NCBI GenBank assembly: GCA_958430865.1
Contig: CAUDNR010001935.1
Location: 1-30,156 of the forward strand
Reading direction: 5' to 3'
Length of the DNA stretch: 30,156 nt
Origin: Entrophospora sp. SA101
Taxonomy: Eukaryota; Glomeromycota; Glomeromycetes; Entrophosporales; Entrophosporaceae
Under the pieces are notes generated by a model that had not been told where the DNA came from, made no database searches, and saw only the letters and a program-made list of their open reading frames with translations. Every line of letters begins with the position of its first letter. The stretch's first letter is position 1. The position numbers were made by a program, and so were the translations under genes. Positions 9,116-18,399 of this stretch are shown piece by piece.

Positions 9116-10129
9116 TTATTGTAAATAATCATCGTCATTATCGTCATTATCTTCATTATCGTCATTATCGTCGTTATCATCGTCCTCCTCCTCCTCCTCA
9201 TAATCCTCCTCGTCGTCCTCCTCATACTCATCATCATCTTTTGATTTAATCATATAATCATTTTTTTGAATTCCACGAACTTTATTGTATTGATTTAGCA
9301 CACCTTCTTGAGCAATTTGTAATTGAGATCTTACACTATCACTTAAACCGTTAACCATAGATCTAGCTCTAATTTGACCTTGTTCTATGGCGATATTGCT
9401 AGTATCTCTGAATTCACCTGCTCTATCGGTTAATCGAGAAGTGGCAGTATTTGCAGTGTATAAGAAATCGCCAGCACTCGTAATCAACTCACCCATAATG
9501 TAACGAACTACTTTCTCATACCACCAATTAACAATCGGGACACTTTGAATAAGACCTTCAAGTGTCCAATTATCCTCTTGTTTATAAATATACAATAACC
9601 CAGTATCTTCATCTTCACGGAGTCTGAGCACGGTCACTGAAGGAATCTCAAAATGAAAAAATGGAAAAAATCTTGGACGTAAATGTTGAATCAAATGAAT
9701 TATAGCAACGTAGCCACTAAGTATTTATATGTATATATGTAAGAAATAATAATGCTCGTTGTTGGTTTGTATGTATGTATGCATTAGAAAAAAATAGAGA
9801 CTTACTCAAATATTGGATAATCTTTAATGTCAGGTTGTTGAGAATTTAAAGAAGTCCATACTCTAAATACTTTACGAATATTATGTGTACCCCCAACATT
9901 TAAAAGTGGATGTGTTAATTGTGCATCTTTGGTGAAATATGATTCAAGTACATGTTTATATCTTGTCTCATCATATGAAAGAAGGTCATCAATGATTTCT
10001 ATTATTATTATTAGTGTTTTTTTTTAATTATTAGACGAAATATATTTAGGGAAGGGTGAAAAAAAATATAAAAAATATCGATGATTCTTCTTTACCAGGT
10101 AAAATATCGGCGGCCTTTTCACTATCCAT
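9116..10129 (-). CDS. SigF-like NTF2-fold protein with acidic tail, 3 exons, 275 aa (copy A)
   Basis: Exons 10096-10129 (MDSEKAADILP), 9806-9998 and 9116-9716 join in frame over GT-AG introns. The protein begins with a SnoaL/NTF2-like half: DDLLSYDETRYKHVLESYF, DAQLTHPLLNV and FRVWTSL. It continues with HLRPRFFPFFHFEIPSVTVL, then REDEDTGLLYIYKQEDNWTL, and WWYEKVVRYIMGELITSAGD, an amphipathic or weakly membrane-associating segment. This order (DA.xTHP, FRIW-like helix, Arg-Phe-Pro-Phe strand, VTVL.L, YI..Q.D) matches the fungal 'SigF-like NTF2-like' family of unknown function. Residues after about 220 form an almost pure Asp/Glu/Asn tail encoded by GAT/GAC/GAG codons. The gene lies 222 bp upstream of the start of the Ybp/Glomulin-family gene, on the same strand. 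Identical in copy B. Confidence 0.75.
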
Positions 10130-10141
10130 TCTTATATTGTA

Positions 10142-10173
<32 letters not shown>

Positions 10174-10824
10174 GCACGAATTTAAAGAATTTTATTAGAA
10201 ATCTGTTGGAATTATTAATGTCTTTATTTGTTAATTGTTCGAGTCAAAAAGATTTTTTTTTTAAAAATTTGTTTATTTTTATTTAATATAATACAATATA
10301 GAAATAATAATTAATCCTTAATTTTTCACATGCTTAAAGTATTGTCGATCTATGTATATTATGAAATTTTTTGTGTTGATCTTCAAAAAATTTTCACATT
10401 GAAAAAACTGTGGCAGTTGTGAAATAAGTCATATAACAACAATAAAACTTTTTTTTTGAAAACGTTATGACTCTCAGATACTCTGCCTAACAAACATTAT
10501 TTATCTTATGTGATATGGAAACCACAGAAAAACTTTTTTTATTTAGTTAATGTGGTATAATATTCACATTTTTTATAATGATTAATTAGTTGTTGACTAA
10601 CTTGCAAAAAAAAAAAGAAAGAAAAAAAAAAGAATATAAAAAAAATTTGATGTAAATCATTTGTTTGATGATATTATGGGATAAACACATGACGATTACT
10701 TTTTATTTGTGTACATACATGTATGCAGATGGAGAGAAATCTTTGGAAAAAAAATAAACTTTGATATAAGGGAAAAACAAAAAAAAAAGAGTTGCATCCT
10801 CTTATCTTTTTTATCGATTGATTA
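10130..10824. other. upstream region of the SigF-like gene, no gene seen (copy A; same at 23220-23914)
   Basis: Contains an (AT)n run at about 10146-10173, a TTTTTTTT-rich stretch, and A-rich runs near 10604-10640. This should hold the promoter of the SigF-like gene, but no specific element stands out. Confidence 0.45.
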
Positions 10825-10969
10825 TTAATTAAGCCATTTAAGGGTAGGTAAACCACGTGTTATTTTATATGCTCTATTGTTATTGTAAAAAGGATACGTC
10901 TTATTCAAAGCAAGAATAATTGTTGCAGGATTTTCTAATTTCTTATGTTTAAATGTAAAATGAAACTTT
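10825..10969 (-). CDS. possible terminal exon of a truncated gene at the duplication edge (copy A)
   Basis: After an AATTATAG acceptor-like site, a minus-strand frame reads KFHFTFKHKKLENPATIILA, LNKTYPFYNNNRAYK and TRGLPTLKWLN, then a stop. It looks like protein but no family is recognised. The duplication ends 39 bp upstream (11008), so any upstream exon could exist for only one of the two copies. In copy B the frame extends across the boundary to 24112. Confidence 0.3.
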
Positions 10970-11008
10970 CTATAATTAAACGATTCAATTATATTAATAA
11001 AAATATTG

Positions 11009-11845
11009 ATTCTTTTTTATAATGTATTTATTTCATGTATGTATTATGTGTAAGAAAAAACACTGCTGACAACATTCTCTTAATGATTTTGTGATGTTTA
11101 CTCCAGGTAGATTGGAAGAGCCATCCTCCTGCTGGTATTTTAAACATATAATATATTTTGATTAAAAAACATCATGAGAAAATGTTTTTATAACTTGCAT
11201 TTTATTTTTTTGAAACATGATTTTTTTGATTCATTAAACACTGAATGAATGTAAATTGATAAATTAATCCTCGTCTTAATATTGGACAACCACATAATAA
11301 AATATTATTACCATATCTTGTTTCAAGCACTGAACCTAGAAATTTTAATTCAAGAAGAGAACAACAATTGATTTATCCAAAAGGTCATTAGTATCATTTA
11401 TAATTATATAATTTAATTAGGACCTTGGATAATTATATTTAAACTGGTATTATCAAAAATGGCATTTTTTTGAGAAACTGGTATGTAAAAAACAGGGTAG
11501 AGTTATATAAAAATTATATATCAATTTATGTATATTGAAACACATGTTACAAAGTAAGATAATTAAAAGAAAACTAAACAATATGAATATAATGAATAAA
11601 TTTATTATTTCAAGTATTTAGCTTTAAGAAACAAAATGAAAAAATGATAAAAAGATAAATGAATAAATTTATAGGGATATTATTAAATTAATCATCCATT
11701 GATAATTCACCAATTTCATCAACCCTATCAATTCATTCAACATTTTTTCCTTTGCTGTTATTATTAGAATCTAATGTTTATTAATTAAATAGGGATAAAA
11801 AAATATTGTTAGTAATAATTAATGAATAGTAACTCCAATTAATTA
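11009..11845. other. no gene seen; possible relic of a final kinase exon
   Basis: Mostly AT-rich non-coding DNA. At 11691-11732 the minus strand reads IDRVDEIGELSMDD and a stop, preceded in frame by a TGA and KGKNVE. A TTAG acceptor-like site lies at 11772. This may be a decayed last exon of the kinase gene to the right, but the frame from the kinase donor meets a stop at once. Confidence 0.3.
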
Positions 11846-11968
11846 CACTTCACTCTCTCAATAATAATAATGGATCTTCTCTAGAACAAACTGAAAATTA
11901 AGCCTGTTTATCTCTATAACAGACATTTTTTCCCATGTCAAATGGTCCATTATAGAGAGAGTGAACTG
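11846..11968. mobile_element. Tc1/mariner-type MITE, 123 bp, TA target
   Basis: The ends are inverted: TACACTTCACTCTCTC on the left (TA at 11844-11845), and TACAGTTCACTCTCTC read inward from the right (TA at 11969-11970), 16 bp with one mismatch. TA duplication and a CAGT-like terminus are typical of Tc1/mariner elements. The insertion has no coding capacity. It lies directly downstream of a donor-like GTAAAA at the kinase 3' end. The stop codon that currently closes the kinase frame (11950-11952) lies inside this element. Confidence 0.7.
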
Positions 11969-13557
11969 TAGTAATGAACCTTTTTTTTACCTTTGTTAAA
12001 ATCAACATTTAAGAGAATAGAGTTGATATCAAGATTATTTAATGAACTGTTGTTACTTGTGAAACTTTTCAAGCTTTTTGACTTGGTAATTTCACCATCT
12101 AATATTCTACTTGTATGGTATGCATCTGGATGTAGTTCATGTACTTGTTGTGAATCACTGCTACTACTATTATTATTAAAATCAATTTTAATTTTAATAA
12201 ATTTAAATAATCTTTTTATTAAACTATTACTATTATTTTTCAAACTTTTGTTTTCAAGAATTCCTTTTAGTTTATTCTCAGCGAATTGATCAAGCTCTCT
12301 AATAGTCGGTCTTTTAGATGGATCCACATCCCAACATTTTTGCATCATTTGTGCATAATCAACAGGCATTCCAGGTAATATTGGTGGTCGCAAGCCTTCA
12401 CATATGTCAAAAATTAAATGATGATTATGACCCCTATCATTGAATGGTGGATGGCCTGCAAATATTTCCCACATTAACATCCCAATGCTATAAATATCTG
12501 CTTCTTTAATGATCTTTGTATTAATTTCACCCCTAAGCAGTATATGATATAATTCCATAGATTTTATTAGATGATTTTTCATCAACTGGTCCACATAATC
12601 CTAAATCTGTAATATAACAATTACCTCCTTGCAATAATATATTACCACTATGTAAATCACAATGGATTAAATCTTTTTTATGTATAGCATTTAATGCAGT
12701 ACATAAATATCTAAAGATTGTAATTCTATTTTTTAGTGTTAAATTAGAATGATTTTTTTGTAAATAATCCCTTAGATTTCCTTCTTGGTGATAATCAAGA
12801 ACCATTGTATAATTTCCATTATCTGGGAATTTAGTTATACCATAGCAAGGAACAATCAGTGGTGATTTAATTTTAAAATAATTCATTGCCTGTAATTGAA
12901 TATATAACCAATTAATAATATAATATTATTATTTGTTTTAAATATATTAATTACCTCATCAAAAAATGCTTTTCCTGGATTACTTGAATTATTTAAACAT
13001 TTTAATATTACACTAAAAGTTCCATAATAACTAAATTCTTTTTTATTTTCGTTATAATCAATTATTTTTCCTCTTGTCCATGTGGCAGTATAAACTGAAC
13101 TAAATCCACCTTCAGTTAATTTTTCTACTTTTTCAAATTGCTCAAAAGGTATCCATTCTAAAATATAATCTGGTAGAGATGATTTCATTTGACATTGTTG
13201 AATAAAATTATCAATTATGTTATTTCCAGATGTCCAAATAGTGAAAAGACTCTGTAGTTGTAGACTAATACAACCTTCACAGAATCTATCAGAGTATCTT
13301 GTTGATTTACACTTGTTACATTCTTTTGGTTTGCCCCATTTATTAATTGCATTATTTAATTCAAACCAATAAATAAACCATTCTTTACAAAATTGTTTTT
13401 CATTTTCAAAAAGCTCCTTATTTTCATTGACTAATGAAAAAAAATAATCTTTTTCACTTTCTCTTTCAGAATTAGCCAGAGCATTACTATACATTTCATT
13501 ACGAATTTTATATACAAAGTTACTTCTTTCTAATGATAATAATTTATCAAATGACAT
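11950..13557 (-). pseudogene. TKL-like protein kinase, frame broken at the APE motif
   Basis: Exon 1 is 12955-13557 (201 codons). A 65-bp intron (12890-12954) follows, then exon 2 from 12889. N-terminal C80-x2-C83 and C93-x2-C96 form a small zinc-binding-like segment, followed by IWTSGNN and LEWIPFEQF, the usual lead-in of expanded Glomeromycotina kinases. Kinase motifs: glycine loop EGGFSSVY (149-156), Lys186 in SVILK, HCD (277-279) in LIHCDLHSGN, DLG at 296-298, then IADIYSIG-type (EADIYSIGMLMWEI) and CWDVDPSKRP. At 12534-12537 the frame breaks: ...IISYTA is followed by a stop, and the next frame resumes at LRGEINTK. The sequence fits loss of about 10 bases covering the P-E-V of the APE motif. 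The C-terminal tail is Ser/Asn-rich and runs into a MITE. A sequencing error is possible; otherwise this is a recent pseudogene. Confidence 0.85.
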
Positions 13558-13790
13558 TTCAACTTTATTTAATATCCTTTTTTGAAAAAGGTAAATTTAA
13601 TTTATTATTGAATAGTGAAGAAATCGAAAAAATTTTTGTGAATTATTTTGAATGTGTAACAAAAACAATTCTCTGAAGAATGAATAGTAAATCAAAATCC
13701 CAGGCCCTTTATTAATTTAAAGTTTGGACCAAAATCAAACCATAAATAATTATTAGTGGTGTTGTAATACTAATACATCACATTTAACAG

Positions 13791-14045
13791 TTAAAAGTAG
13801 TTTATTTCTATCAGGGATTAATTGATAAAGAATTCATTATAATTTTAAATATTAATTCTTTTTTATGTAATAAGTATAATGATAGTATTCGATATTCACA
13901 ATTTAAATATTCGAAACCAATGGAGATTATAAGATTATTTTCGAATATTCGATCAAATACATTTAAAACAGGAAGAAAATATAGTAAATATTTTCCTACT
14001 GAATTTATCATTGCTATCTATATTTCCATATTGAAGACAATTTGA
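13791..14045 (+). pseudogene. 84-codon open frame without a start, unrecognised
   Basis: After a TTTAACAG acceptor-like site, the plus strand is open for 84 codons: VVYFYQGLIDKEFIIILNI, CNKYNDSIRYSQFKYSKPME, FSNIRSNTFKTGRKYSKYFP and TEFIIAIYISILKTI. Composition is protein-like and the frame is longer than expected for such AT-rich DNA. The only ATG is internal. The opposite strand is also open over 13811-14011, so strand is not certain. Likely a relic exon of an unknown gene. Confidence 0.35.
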
Positions 14046-14654
14046 TAGAGCTGATTGTAGCGGAGACAGGGAAATGCAGATGATTATATGCGGTTCCTGC
14101 TAGTGATATAGCAATTAATAGTTAGTAAGAATAGTAAAGGAAAATAGGAAATTTTAAATTATAGCTATTGTTATAACTATTATTATTAGTCTAGTAAATA
14201 TGAAAATAAGAGTGTACTTTTACAATATAAACAAAACAAAAAGATGGAATCTATTTTTTTTTATTTTTTTTTTTGGTCTTTTGGAACACATTTTTAGCAT
14301 TAAACTCGAATGTTTTATAGTTGATTCATTTTCCTCCATACAACAAATTGAGCCCATTCGCTGATTTTATAAATTATTGTTGAAAACAAAACAAATATTT
14401 GTCCATTTTTTTTATTTGTTTGTTTGTATGTTTTGTTCAACAAATCTTTTAATATTATAAAAAAAAGAGTTTTTTTTTTTTCCAGAGATAAGGAAAAAAA
14501 TTAGAATTAACCAACTGACCATGGTTTTTAATTACGAAGAGTGAAAGAGCGAAGAGGAAAATAAATAAAACAGCTCATAGTAGAAACATTATTTGAGATT
14601 AGAAGAAATGACCATGTTTTAAAACAAATCGAATATTTTGCATAATGTAGCGTT
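14046..14654. other. no gene seen
   Basis: AT-rich, with poly-T runs at 14251-14275 and 14471-14482. No tRNA cloverleaf or convincing coding frame was found. Confidence 0.45.
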
Positions 14655-14732
14655 TGTACTCGTGAGTAACGTGAGTACCGCGAGTACTCGTAGATCATAC
14701 TATTAATGGAAAGATCTTCACTCACGAGTACA
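14655..14732. repeat. 78-bp inverted repeat with nested palindrome
   Basis: TGTACTCGTGAGT (14655-14667) is perfectly complementary to ACTCACGAGTACA (14720-14732). Inside lies a perfect 10-bp palindrome CGAGTACTCG (14681-14690) and further GTGAGTA words. The CpG-rich composition contrasts with the surrounding DNA. It could be a tiny MITE or a protein-binding palindrome; no target duplication is clear. Confidence 0.7.
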
Positions 14733-14766
14733 AGAAAATATTGACCTATATATCATTTTATCTGCA

Positions 14767-14842
14767 CGCGATTAAAATGAAAATTGTTTATTTTATCTAC
14801 AAAACGCGATTAAAATGAAACTTGTTTATTTTATTTACTTTG
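14767..14842. repeat. 38-bp tandem repeat, two units
   Basis: CGCGATTAAAATGAAA...TTGTTTATTTTAT occurs at 14767 and again at 14805, a 38-bp period with a few substitutions. No associated gene. Confidence 0.75.
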
Positions 14843-15509
14843 GCGAATATTGATTTTATTTATTTCTCAGTTTCTTGATTATATTAAGAAAGAAAAGCTG
14901 AGAATAGAGTCTTGTTTATTATTTAATTTGTATAACGAATTTTAATTTTCATAGTTAATTATCATGTCAACTAAAAAACACATTCCAGTTTAATAATATG
15001 AAAAAATAAAAAAACTGAATAATATATAACAAATAATAAATAATAAAAATCAAAAATTAAATAATAAAGTATACAAACTTGTCACATTTAAACGAATTTT
15101 ATATCTGAAGCAAAAATCCGTTGTAACATGGTAATTCGTTGAACTGTAATAATGTTATAAATAAATATAGCTAATGTTTCAAATTTATTATTCATAGTTA
15201 CTAATGCTAATAGTGTTGATATACTAAAATTTCATTCGAAATTAATTTAAAAATGGTTATTAGGAAAGTAATTTTGCTGTAAAATAATATAATTATTACT
15301 TTGTGTTACAACGAAAATTTAAACTTTTTTTTGCTTCACACATATTAATATAAAAAAACGACAATAATTTTTCATATCCACCGATTTCTGCAATGTTACA
15401 CGATTTCAGGCTGATTTTGGGGCACATTTTCATTGTTTTTGTTTTGTTTTAAGGTACATTTTTGATATGTTACACCATTCTTTATCTAAAAAAAGTAATT
15501 TTTATATAC
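14843..15509. other. no gene seen; short inverted words
   Basis: AT-rich sequence up to the N run. GAAGCAAAAA plus CGTTGTAACA (about 15107-15128) recur in inverted order and orientation at about 15305-15337, separated by extra bases in the right copy. This may be a decayed element, but no target duplication was found. Confidence 0.35.
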
Positions 15510-15519
15510 NNNNNNNNNN
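15510..15519. other. assembly gap (10 N)
   Basis: Ten N bases join two contigs; the real distance is unknown. The gap lies between the two copies of the large duplication, so their order and spacing rest on scaffolding. Confidence 0.99.
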
Positions 15520-15719
15520 ATAATAATAATAATTAAATACGCGAAACGTAACGCGAATTCAGATGATAATAAATAATTATACACGTTATTGATAAATAAA
15601 TAGAATTAATAAATAAATAAAATTTAAATTTTCCCGGAATTAAAAGATTCGACCAAAAGATCTGCATCAAAATCTAATTCCGGTATTTCATTAAATAAAG
15701 ACATGGGAAATATAATATG

Positions 15720-15855
15720 AATAGTGGCTCTACTTCAAATTTAAGTCATCATCTTAAGAATCATAAAATAAAATTGATGTTAATGTAAATAAACAAGAAA
15801 TGATGTTGGACAGATTTCTTAAAAGTGGCAGTAATAGTGAACATATTGTGTGTAC
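15720..15855 (+). pseudogene. BED-type zinc finger relic (hAT transposase N-terminus)
   Basis: The plus strand reads NSGSTSNLSHHLKNHKIKL, then after a one-base frame change NVNKQEMMLDRFLKSGSNSE. 'STSNLxxHLKxxH' is the second half of a BED zinc finger, where the two His are zinc ligands, and 'Q..L..FLK' after it is typical of hAT transposases. The upstream Cys pair and the catalytic domain are missing. Only a short, frameshifted remnant is left. Confidence 0.6.
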
Positions 15856-15908
15856 TGTATATATTTCAATTAATATATCTACATTTGTAATTTTCTTAAT
15901 ATTAATCT

Positions 15909-16012
15909 GTGACCCGTTGACCCGACGGGTCGGGTCGGTCAACTGTTTAAAAGTTCGAGTCGGGTCGGGTTGAACCACTGACCCGACCCGACCCGACTCG
16001 TTCGGAGCTCTA
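15909..16012. repeat. GC-rich CGGGT/ACCCG inverted repeat
   Basis: GACCCGACGGGTCGGGTCGG (15920-15939) is followed by more CGGGT on the same strand near 15960-15970, and then ACCCG runs at 15981-15997. The stretch can fold back over itself several times. It is about 60% GC in DNA of about 25% GC. It may be the end of a DNA transposon related to the hAT relic just upstream, since it begins TGTGACCCG, which also occurs in the reconstructed terminal repeat of the hAT MITE at 1829. That link is weak. Confidence 0.65.
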
Positions 16013-16037
16013 GGCACGTGAAATTCAAATTAGCCAA

Positions 16038-16223
16038 TCAGAATTTTGTATCTAAACAAATAGCTTTACTTGTTTCTACCCACATATCATTTTGACCTTT
16101 ACTTGTAGCATCCTCACTACAAAATGGCTGGCCAATATAACATACCAACATATGCATATGTGAATGATAATAACCTTCATAGTTTGGTGCTTTATTAGTA
16201 GTATTGTATGGGATGGTTCCCAA
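16038..16223 (-). pseudogene. 61-codon coding relic, unrecognised
   Basis: Minus strand reads MGTIPYNTTNKAPNYEGYYH, then HMHMLVCYIGQPFCSEDATS and NDMWVETSKAICLDTKF. Protein-like composition, no family assigned. It is followed and preceded by stops, in a region packed with relics. It is probably part of a decayed repeat-family protein, not necessarily the same one as the AAA-ATPase-like relic next to it. Confidence 0.35.
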
Positions 16224-16272
16224 ATCCCTATTAAATTACATCAGAACTTATCTTATCTGTCAGTGTTTTAGT

Positions 16273-16700
16273 TCAATTAAATGCTGTTTCTAATGAAGTA
16301 TCGTCAAAGTTAGCCCAAAGTTCACCCATCAAAGACTCACATACTTCTGTGTTTGGAATTTCGAGAACTAAATTTGTTCCTTCTTGTTGTTTGATAGTCA
16401 AATAACCAGTTTGAAAAACAATGATACAGGGAATATGGATGATTTCTGTATATCTGCAATACTGACAGGTACAATTTAATCTTCATTGATTTTAATTTCA
16501 TCTGCAATATCCTTAACATGCTTAATACTGATCAACTTGGCTAAGAGGCTGGTTTTTCTTTTTTGGATCCAAAAGTTCAAAAACTTTGAACAATTAAAAA
16601 AACATACATATGCTGTATGGATTATATACCTTGATATTGGCATACCAAGAATAACCTGTAACAATCCTCGAAATAATGTCACACAAATGGCATTTAATTT
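16273..16700 (-). pseudogene. AAA-ATPase-like / PD-(D/E)XK family relic
   Basis: Reading the minus strand from 16700 leftward: IISRIVTGYSWYANIKVYNP then YSICMFFNCSKFLNFWIQ. After frame changes comes FQTGYLTIKQQEGTNLVLEI and PNTEVCESLMGELW. The order '(Y)xGYSW ... VYNP(W/Y)SI ... YW ... TGYLTIK ... (F/I)PN.EV' is that of the AAA-ATPase-like domain followed by its PD-(D/E)XK nuclease-like partner, a family abundant in Glomeromycotina and some bacteria. At least three frame breaks are present. The reading frame through TGYSW crosses 16657, the left border of duplicated copy B. The sequence left of 16657 is therefore continuous with the copy, unlike at copy A. Confidence 0.6.
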
Positions 16701-17080
16701 TATTACCATATTTGGTAAGAGGAATTCATTTTTTTTATCGTTTAATTTAAGTTACTTGGCAATCAGGATTTTTGGTGAAGAATTATACATATTATTATTA
16801 TTATTATCATTATTATTTTTATTAAGAAAAGTGGATATTATATTGCTATGTTATATTGTAGGGAATATAATCATATTATTGTTTTTATTTATATTATTTA
16901 TAATTAAGAAGTTATCTTTAATTATGATCAATACTTTCCGGGAAGTCTATAAGCTTCCATACAATATATAGATTATATATTTATTTATTTTCTTATGATT
17001 TATATTTGTATTTTAAGAACTGTATTTTTATTATTTAAAAATGTAAAATTCAAACAAATAAAGATAACTTTTATATAATT

Positions 17081-17341
17081 TTACATGTAAATAATTGTGA
17101 TAATTATTTGAACGTTTACATAACCATTGTATTTTTCCTGAAGGTTGGACAACACTTCTTGTTTATTACCAAGTTTATTTAATAAGCTTCCTTTATCTCA
17201 AACATTTGTAAAACCATATGCTCCAGATAATACAGGAGATATTGTTAACAAATACCTCTTTGTTGTCTTGCCTTTCCCTTTGTTGGGTTTTCTTTTTAGG
17301 CCGACGGTGGGTTTTTTGTTTTTTGGTTGTTGTTGTTGTAT
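17081..17341 (-). pseudogene. decayed minus-strand frame (copy B)
   Basis: Same frame as at 3418-3678, with the same internal TGA after YGFTNV. Copy B holds it once. Confidence 0.35.
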
Positions 17342-17344
17342 TTT

Positions 17345-17610
17345 TTATTTCTTTGGGTGAGACTTCGAAATGATTATTTCGTCTATTGCTATCCCCAAAT
17401 AAGTTCTTTTTTCCCTCCTTGCTGTCTCCATCACTACGTGACTTGTGGATGCCTATATGAAAGGATTGTTTAGTATTATTATTCTTATAGAATTATAACA
17501 ACAACATTATTATTTACCCAAGCCAAAGAATTTTGGATTTGCAGCATGCAATCCTTGTACATTGTATCTCTATTTATCAATAAAGATTTTGGCAGTCTGG
17601 GAACAGTCAT
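17345..17610 (-). CDS. small two-exon ORF2 candidate overlapping ORF1 by TAATG (copy B)
   Basis: Same as 4255-4520: exon a 17518-17610, 65-bp intron 17453-17517, exon b 17345-17452, 66 residues. The alternative basic frame is equally open here. In copy B the locus has a single 3' portion, so this is probably the arrangement before the tandem duplication. Confidence 0.3.
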
Positions 17611-18080
17611 TAGAATCTAGAGAAATTTTTCTTAATTTTTGAGGTCAAAGCTTCTTCACTCATTCGGTTTTGAAACTCATTTAGACTATTGTTTAACTTT
17701 TCCAAAACATATTTTACTATGCCATCGTGCATACTTTTTTCAAGGCTGTCTACACAGTCCTTGGTCATGCGTTCGATGTTATGGAAAGTTGTAGAATGAT
17801 AGAAACCTGGTTTTCTATCTTTCGTTTTTGCAATTTTGGTTTTTAACGCCGAAATCTGTTTAGTCATCGATACAATATGATTGTGGAAGCTGATTAGGAT
17901 AGGTTTAATTAAACCCTTTGAAGCCAGCTCGCTTTTGATGATTGGTGACCCTGGAGTGGTGGAGGAGGAGGAAGAGGAAGAGGAAGAGGAAAAATTAAAC
18001 GAACCTAAGCTCTTAACCATCTTGTTCACATGGTCAGATACTTTGGCTTGTCTTTTATTATTATTGTTGTTGTTGTTCAT
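17610..18080 (-). CDS. unrecognised Asn/Ser-rich ORF1, 156 aa (copy B)
   Basis: No difference seen from the ORF at 4520-4990, including the lengths of the Asn and Ser runs. Homopolymeric codon tracts normally change length quickly, so their identity argues for very recent duplication or a shared assembly origin. Confidence 0.5.
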   Translation of the reverse strand: MNNNNNNNKRQAKVSDHVNKMVKSLGSFNFSSSSSSSSSSTTPGSPIIKSELASKGLIKPILISFHNHIVSMTKQISALKTKIAKTKDRKPGFYHSTTFHNIERMTKDCVDSLEKSMHDGIVKYVLEKLNNSLNEFQNRMSEEALTSKIKKNFSRF

Positions 18081-18120
18081 TTTTGTGGTGACCGAAAAGT
18101 TTCTCAAAGAAATTTATATA

Positions 18121-18399
18121 TTAGTGGAATGAAGAATTGTTTGTGGGAGGAAACAAAAAATTTTTTGAGAAAAATTTTTTATGAATTTTTAAAAAATATA
18201 AAATCTCAATTTCTTTTAGGTATTTCTTTTCACCAACTGCTTTACTTAATCTATGTTTTTCTAAGAGCTCTATTTCATTAACTATTTTATCTATTTTTTG
18301 ACTTATATTCCAGAGCTGGTTGTAATTTTTATAATTGAGAAAAAGTCCAATCAATAAGTCACAAATAAATTCAGTGATGAAGGAAGGTAAGCATTTTTG
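18121..18399 (-). CDS. possible exon upstream of ORF1, unrecognised (copy B)
   Basis: Same open frame as at 5031-5309 (PSFITEFICDLLIGLFLNYK onward), without an ATG at its start and without a clear splice link to ORF1. Confidence 0.3.
   Translation of the reverse strand, partial: QKCLPSFITEFICDLLIGLFLNYKNYNQLWNISQKIDKIVNEIELLEKHRLSKAVGEKKYLKEIEILYFLKIHKKFFSKNFLFPPTNNSSFH

Larger units (their letters stand above)
2992..11008. repeat. large direct duplication, copy A
   Basis: Bases 2992-11008 repeat at 16657-24098 in the same orientation. The offset is 13,665 at the left end, 13,663 after a 2-bp difference at about 3011, and 13,090 after the extra 573-bp tandem unit, constant to the right end. 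The left junction is at TGTAACAATCCTCG and the right at AAATATTG, where the two flanks diverge. Differences seen: AT present at about 3011 but absent in copy B; T/C at about 3182; G/A at about 3197; A/G at about 3218. I saw none after 3311, including AT-dinucleotide and GAT runs. The segment holds the Ybp/Glomulin-family gene, the SigF-like gene and an unrecognised ORF. Confidence 0.95.

Noticed and set aside
14038..14110. GC-richer stretch as a possible tRNA
   Set aside because: No acceptor-stem pairing, T-loop GTTCxAxxC or anticodon arm could be built.
16486..16971. Plus-strand 161-codon frame with hydrophobic stretches resembling membrane helices
   Set aside because: It is antisense to the AAA-ATPase-like relic and runs into TTA/ATT low-complexity repeats; Leu/Ile/Phe runs come from T-rich codons. 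In copy A the frame is cut at the border.
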